A DNA stretch of 36,670 nucleotides from positions 1 to 36,670 of the forward strand of contig WHTU01000032.1 in assembly GCA_009377575.1 (NCBI GenBank). The letters are read 5' to 3'. Positions within the stretch are counted from its first letter, which is position 1. Each line of letters opens with the position of its first letter. The position numbers were made by a program, and so were the translations under genes. The stretch is from Nitrososphaeraceae archaeon (GTDB lineage Archaea > Thermoproteota > Nitrososphaeria > Nitrososphaerales > Nitrososphaeraceae). Shown here one piece after another: positions 34,164 through 36,670 of this stretch. The notes below the pieces were generated by a model. The model was not told where the DNA came from. It saw only the letters and a list, made by a program, of their open reading frames with translations, and made no database searches.

Positions 34164-34484
34164 TTGCGGCTGAAAAAAGCCAAGCTTGAAAATAATGAGA
34201 TATTGCAGCCTATCGATAAAATCTATTTTGTAATTTGTAATTCATGTTACTGGTGTGCATCTTATTTCGGCATTGATGATTTAGAGTCTCTATCTGGATC
34301 TTCATCACATGTTCTCGATTGTCCTTTTTGTAATTCTCATAACACTGAACTAATGCCTATTTCGACTGACGAATCATTTAGAATAGAATATAGTCTAACA
34401 AGAGGGATGGAGATAGAATTCTATAAGACTAACAAAGTTGTTGTTAGACAGCAATCAGTTAATGAACAATATGTAATGCCTTAG
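34164..34484 (+). CDS. Small zinc-binding protein
   Basis: A 106-residue protein with two Cys knuckles: CNSCYWCASYFG (~25-36) and CPFCNSHN (~53-60). A basic N-terminus precedes them and a beta-rich C-terminal region follows (FRIEYSLTRGMEIEFYKTN). The start given is TTG (LRLKKAK read as MRLKKAK); an upstream ATG is out of frame. The layout suits a zinc-ribbon regulator or adaptor typical of Nitrososphaerales; the function is not known. Confidence 0.65.
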   Translation: MRLKKAKLENNEILQPIDKIYFVICNSCYWCASYFGIDDLESLSGSSSHVLDCPFCNSHNTELMPISTDESFRIEYSLTRGMEIEFYKTNKVVVRQQSVNEQYVMP

Positions 34485-34918
34485 TAAGACCTGGATAGTA
34501 AAATTAGAAATTATTAATTATATGATATTAAGTCTGACCTTACAACTTTTTTGATAGTAACGCCTCGGTCGCCTACTACTCACAATAGAAATTGGTTTTC
34601 CCCAGATTACAAACGCACTCTCCAATCCACTGAAATATATAGAAAACTTAAGATCTTACTATATCCAATCCATCACACTGGTTCAATAACAAAAGAATGT
34701 AAGGATAATCTAATTTGATAATGATCTTCGTCAATTTGTATGATCGGTGTGTCAAGAAATATCTTATAATCAGAATAACACACGCAAAAAACAGAAAGCT
34801 TACATTGAAAGGACCGTTAGAACATTAATACGCATACAATGAATTCATCCCAAGTTTTCAGGAGTCTGTTCGTCTACTGTACCATAATACTTAATAAAAA
34901 GTTATAGATCTATGTTTT
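34485..34918. other. 434-base stretch without a clear gene
   Basis: No intact gene is seen. On the minus strand ~34673-34780 a short frame (KIFLDTPIIQIDEDHYQIRL...) looks protein-like but has no start and may be a gene scrap. The last ~40 bases carry an A/T-rich promoter-like TTAATAAAAAG before the ATG at 34919. Confidence 0.35.
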
Positions 34919-35488
34919 ATGCGATCAAATGCTAAATTTCTGTGTATTGCATTCGTAATTGCTGGATTAATCGGATTTAGCACATATGGAATAAACAATA
35001 CAACCACACAGGTACTAGCTAGTCATTCTGCTGGCGATAATATGACAGGAATGGCTGGAATGACAAATATGACTGAAACTGAACACGCGTATAACAAGTC
35101 TGCTCATGTAGTACGCGACTCGGTTGCGGAGCTTCTTGAAGGAAAAACTATACCAGCAGGCCAATTCATTCATCTTTATGACAGTACTCCGTATATGATA
35201 ACAAATGGTCATGTCGCCGTGAATGTACCATGTGAAGACAATTCGACTGCTAGCATTCAGGTCCTCATGGGACAAGCTCCTAATTTCACTGCGGCCGAAT
35301 TAGAAAATCTACCAGAATTATCAACCCCAGGAGAAATGTGTCTTTACCATGTTGATATAGCCCCACATGAAGAAGTAATTACAGATGTGGCCATTGCAAA
35401 CCCTGGAGATTCTGATTTAGACTTTCCTCCTGGAAGTACTGCCGTTATAGGCATAAATGAAATCATGCCATTTGCACACCAGGAGTAA
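34919..35488 (+). CDS. Secreted protein, paralogue of the 36322 gene
   Basis: A 189-residue exported protein. A signal peptide (~1-30) precedes a Met/Asn-rich linker (NMTGMAGMTNMTETEH) and then a compact domain (~60-185) with LLEGKTIPAGQFIHLYDSTP, GHVAVNVPCEDNSTAS and a conserved Cys pair (near ~110 and ~148). The gene at 36322 encodes the same pattern (FIHLYDSTPYVI, CEDNSTASLNVLIGQAPN), so the two are tandem paralogues. The Met-rich stretch and the exported location would fit copper contact, but no cupredoxin-type ligand set is visible. The start is ATG with a leaderless-type promoter. Confidence 0.8.
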   Translation: MRSNAKFLCIAFVIAGLIGFSTYGINNTTTQVLASHSAGDNMTGMAGMTNMTETEHAYNKSAHVVRDSVAELLEGKTIPAGQFIHLYDSTPYMITNGHVAVNVPCEDNSTASIQVLMGQAPNFTAAELENLPELSTPGEMCLYHVDIAPHEEVITDVAIANPGDSDLDFPPGSTAVIGINEIMPFAHQE

Positions 35489-35570
35489 TGGACGTCTTAA
35501 AAATTCCTTTACTCCTATTTTTAACCTCATAACGATGACAATAAAGTAATCAATATCTTCGGTAGCAGAT

Positions 35571-35651
35571 ATGGAACTTACACATATCATTTTATTCGCC
35601 ATGCTAACATTATTTGGGATTGGCGTATTTAGAGTAAATGACAAATTCTAA
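35571..35651 (+). CDS. Possible 26-aa membrane peptide
   Basis: ATG 35571 to TAA 35649 encodes a short peptide with one membrane helix (IILFAMLTLFGIGVF) and a charged end (RVNDKF). It lies 82 bases after the secreted-protein gene, on the same strand. Such peptides can be subunits of membrane complexes, but a chance frame is equally likely. The 833-base gap 35489-36321 otherwise holds only the decayed gene below and an AT-rich promoter region. Confidence 0.25.
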   Translation: MELTHIILFAMLTLFGIGVFRVNDKF

Positions 35652-35813
35652 AATTTCTTAACGGTAGTACCGAGAAGTAATTAGAATAGGCATTCCAGAG
35701 TATGTCGACATACTCGCGAAATAATATGGTTGTCAAAATAACATTATTGACATCTATCTAACGTCAACGTGCGGCTGGAGAATTACTACTATGTTGGCGT
35801 GAGCATGGAATAT

Positions 35814-36017
35814 TCAAAAATTCGAATGAATTGTCAGATTATTACCTTTAGTGATAACTATAAAATCACCCATGGTTGTTACTTCCATATTGTCTTTCAT
35901 TGTCGCATTGGTCGAGAAAGTGAGCTATGTTCTGTTGCCACCAATTTCTTTCTGACTAGTAATCTTTCCCTGTTGTTCAAAGAATGGCTCCTCTAATGTC
36001 AAGGTCTGAGTATATAC
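35814..36017 (-). pseudogene. Decayed fragment of a secreted-protein gene
   Basis: One minus-strand frame reads LTLEEPFFEQQGKITSQKEI, then GGNRT, a TAG at 35925-35927, then LTFSTNATMK and VTTMGDFIVITKGNNLT to TGA 35814. A CAG-to-TAG change would join it. The pattern (EPFFE..GKITSQK, ..GDF..I.KGNN) resembles the start of small exported proteins of this lineage as I remember them, without a secure family name. The plus-strand open frame over the same bases has poor protein composition and is judged a shadow. Confidence 0.4.
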
Positions 36018-36321
36018 TCAAGTAACAAGCGAAACGACACCCCTCAAGAATCTATTACATGAAATAGCTTACTAGTCGAGTTAGACCGCTCAAAATGAGG
36101 CTCTAGTTCGTGCTTGTACAAAAGAAAAAGAGTGTTTGTACGACAGAAACAAGAGACAAAGTCTTTTAAACTCGTGACTTTCTGAAGACTAGATTGTCAT
36201 TAATTAGCTATGCATTCGTTAATAATGAAGGAAAATGGACGTTACTTCCAGTATCGATGAGCTCGCTGTTCGACTAATGTACTATAAAGATTATATAGTA
36301 GAAATTATTCACTTGCAAATA

Positions 36322-36670
36322 ATGCAGAACCTAACCCAACTTATGTTAGGCACTTTTTTAGCCTTCCTCATTTTGACACTTATCTTGGTGGGCTTTCAAA
36401 GCCTTTACGTTAGAGCTCAAGTAACAAACATGTCAAATATGTCAGAGTCATATGGAAATGCAACTGCTCCACATGAGGACGAATTCTACGTTAGAGATTC
36501 ACAAGCCCTCTTACTTGAGGGAAGAACTGTTCCATCACAAGGATTCATTCACCTATATGATAGTACTCCATACGTGATCGGGAACGGACATATAGCAGTT
36601 AACTTGCCCTGCGAAGATAATTCAACAGCCTCTCTTAACGTGCTGATTGGTCAAGCTCCTAATCTCACTG
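36322..36670 (+). CDS. Secreted protein, 5' part (runs off the window)
   Basis: ATG 36322 starts a frame that is open to the window end (116 codons). It has a signal peptide (MQNLTQLMLGTFLAFLILTL...), a short Met/Ser/Asn linker (VTNMSNMSESYGN) and the same domain as the 34919 protein: LLLEGRTVPSQGFIHLYDST, GHIAVNLPCEDNSTAS. The frame is also open upstream to ATG 36235, which would add 29 residues. The later start is preferred because it opens the signal peptide and lies ~27 bases after TTATATAG, as in leaderless archaeal transcripts. Confidence 0.75.
   Translation, partial: MQNLTQLMLGTFLAFLILTLILVGFQSLYVRAQVTNMSNMSESYGNATAPHEDEFYVRDSQALLLEGRTVPSQGFIHLYDSTPYVIGNGHIAVNLPCEDNSTASLNVLIGQAPNLT

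Noticed and set aside
35769-35996. 75-aa plus-strand open frame
   Set aside because: It lies opposite a recognisable degraded protein frame and has a Cys/Phe-rich, non-protein-like composition.
1-36670. tRNA, rRNA or CRISPR array
   Set aside because: No cloverleaf, rRNA stretch or regularly spaced repeats were seen by eye; short or unusual RNAs could be missed.

Overview
The window looks like a chromosomal accessory region of an AT-rich ammonia-oxidising archaeon of the Nitrososphaerales, most like Candidatus Nitrosocosmicus or a relative. Grounds: a tyrosine integrase with a C-terminal zinc ribbon, many small secreted Asn/Thr/Ser-rich proteins, a CHRD protein, an AbrB-type regulator, a phasin-like protein, frequent TTG starts and TATA-like leaderless promoters. 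The placement is inferred from gene content; there is no rRNA or tRNA in the window to confirm it.

Layout. (1) 1-7.9 kb: small chromosomal genes. These are secreted and membrane proteins (349-1287, 2291-2797, 3453-4544, CHRD at 4637-5329), an AbrB regulator of 53 aa, small zinc-binding proteins, a YeaO-like DUF488 protein and the C-terminal remnant of a Ku gene (1954-2304). (2) 7.9-21.3 kb, all on the minus strand: a defence-type block. It holds an HD-domain phosphohydrolase with a YwgA-like partner, a complete type I restriction-modification operon (hsdM-hsdS-hsdR) ending in a YgjP/DUF45-type metallopeptidase, and a ~1500-aa protein that joins a DUF4011-like region, an SF1 helicase, a Vsr-like nuclease and a Schlafen-type AlbA_2 domain. 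A zinc-ribbon protein is transcribed divergently from it. (3) About 22.5-30.6 kb: genes of an integrated plasmid or virus. These are two ribbon-helix-helix regulators, a stand-alone AlbA_2 protein, a primase-SF3 helicase, small zinc proteins and an integrase. An iteron-flanked AT-rich segment (25549-25680) beside the helicase gene looks like its replication origin, and a recurrent CTA-TTAATACATT-TAG motif lies upstream of both regulator genes. (4) 30.6-36.7 kb: chromosomal again. It has a phasin-like protein, an M23 peptidase, small Cys/His-rich proteins, two related secreted proteins (the second runs off the window end) and at least three decayed genes.

How the parts fit. The restriction subunits are translationally coupled by 4-base overlaps and should form one HsdR/M/S complex. 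The helicase-nuclease-AlbA_2 protein and the HD/YwgA pair are probably further defence modules gathered beside the mobile element. The strongest candidates for undescribed biology are the helicase-Vsr-AlbA_2 fusion with its divergent zinc-ribbon neighbour, the putative origin, the shared operator motif, and the in-frame 24-base repeats at the hsdM start. Function assignments rest on motif reading by eye, without database searches.
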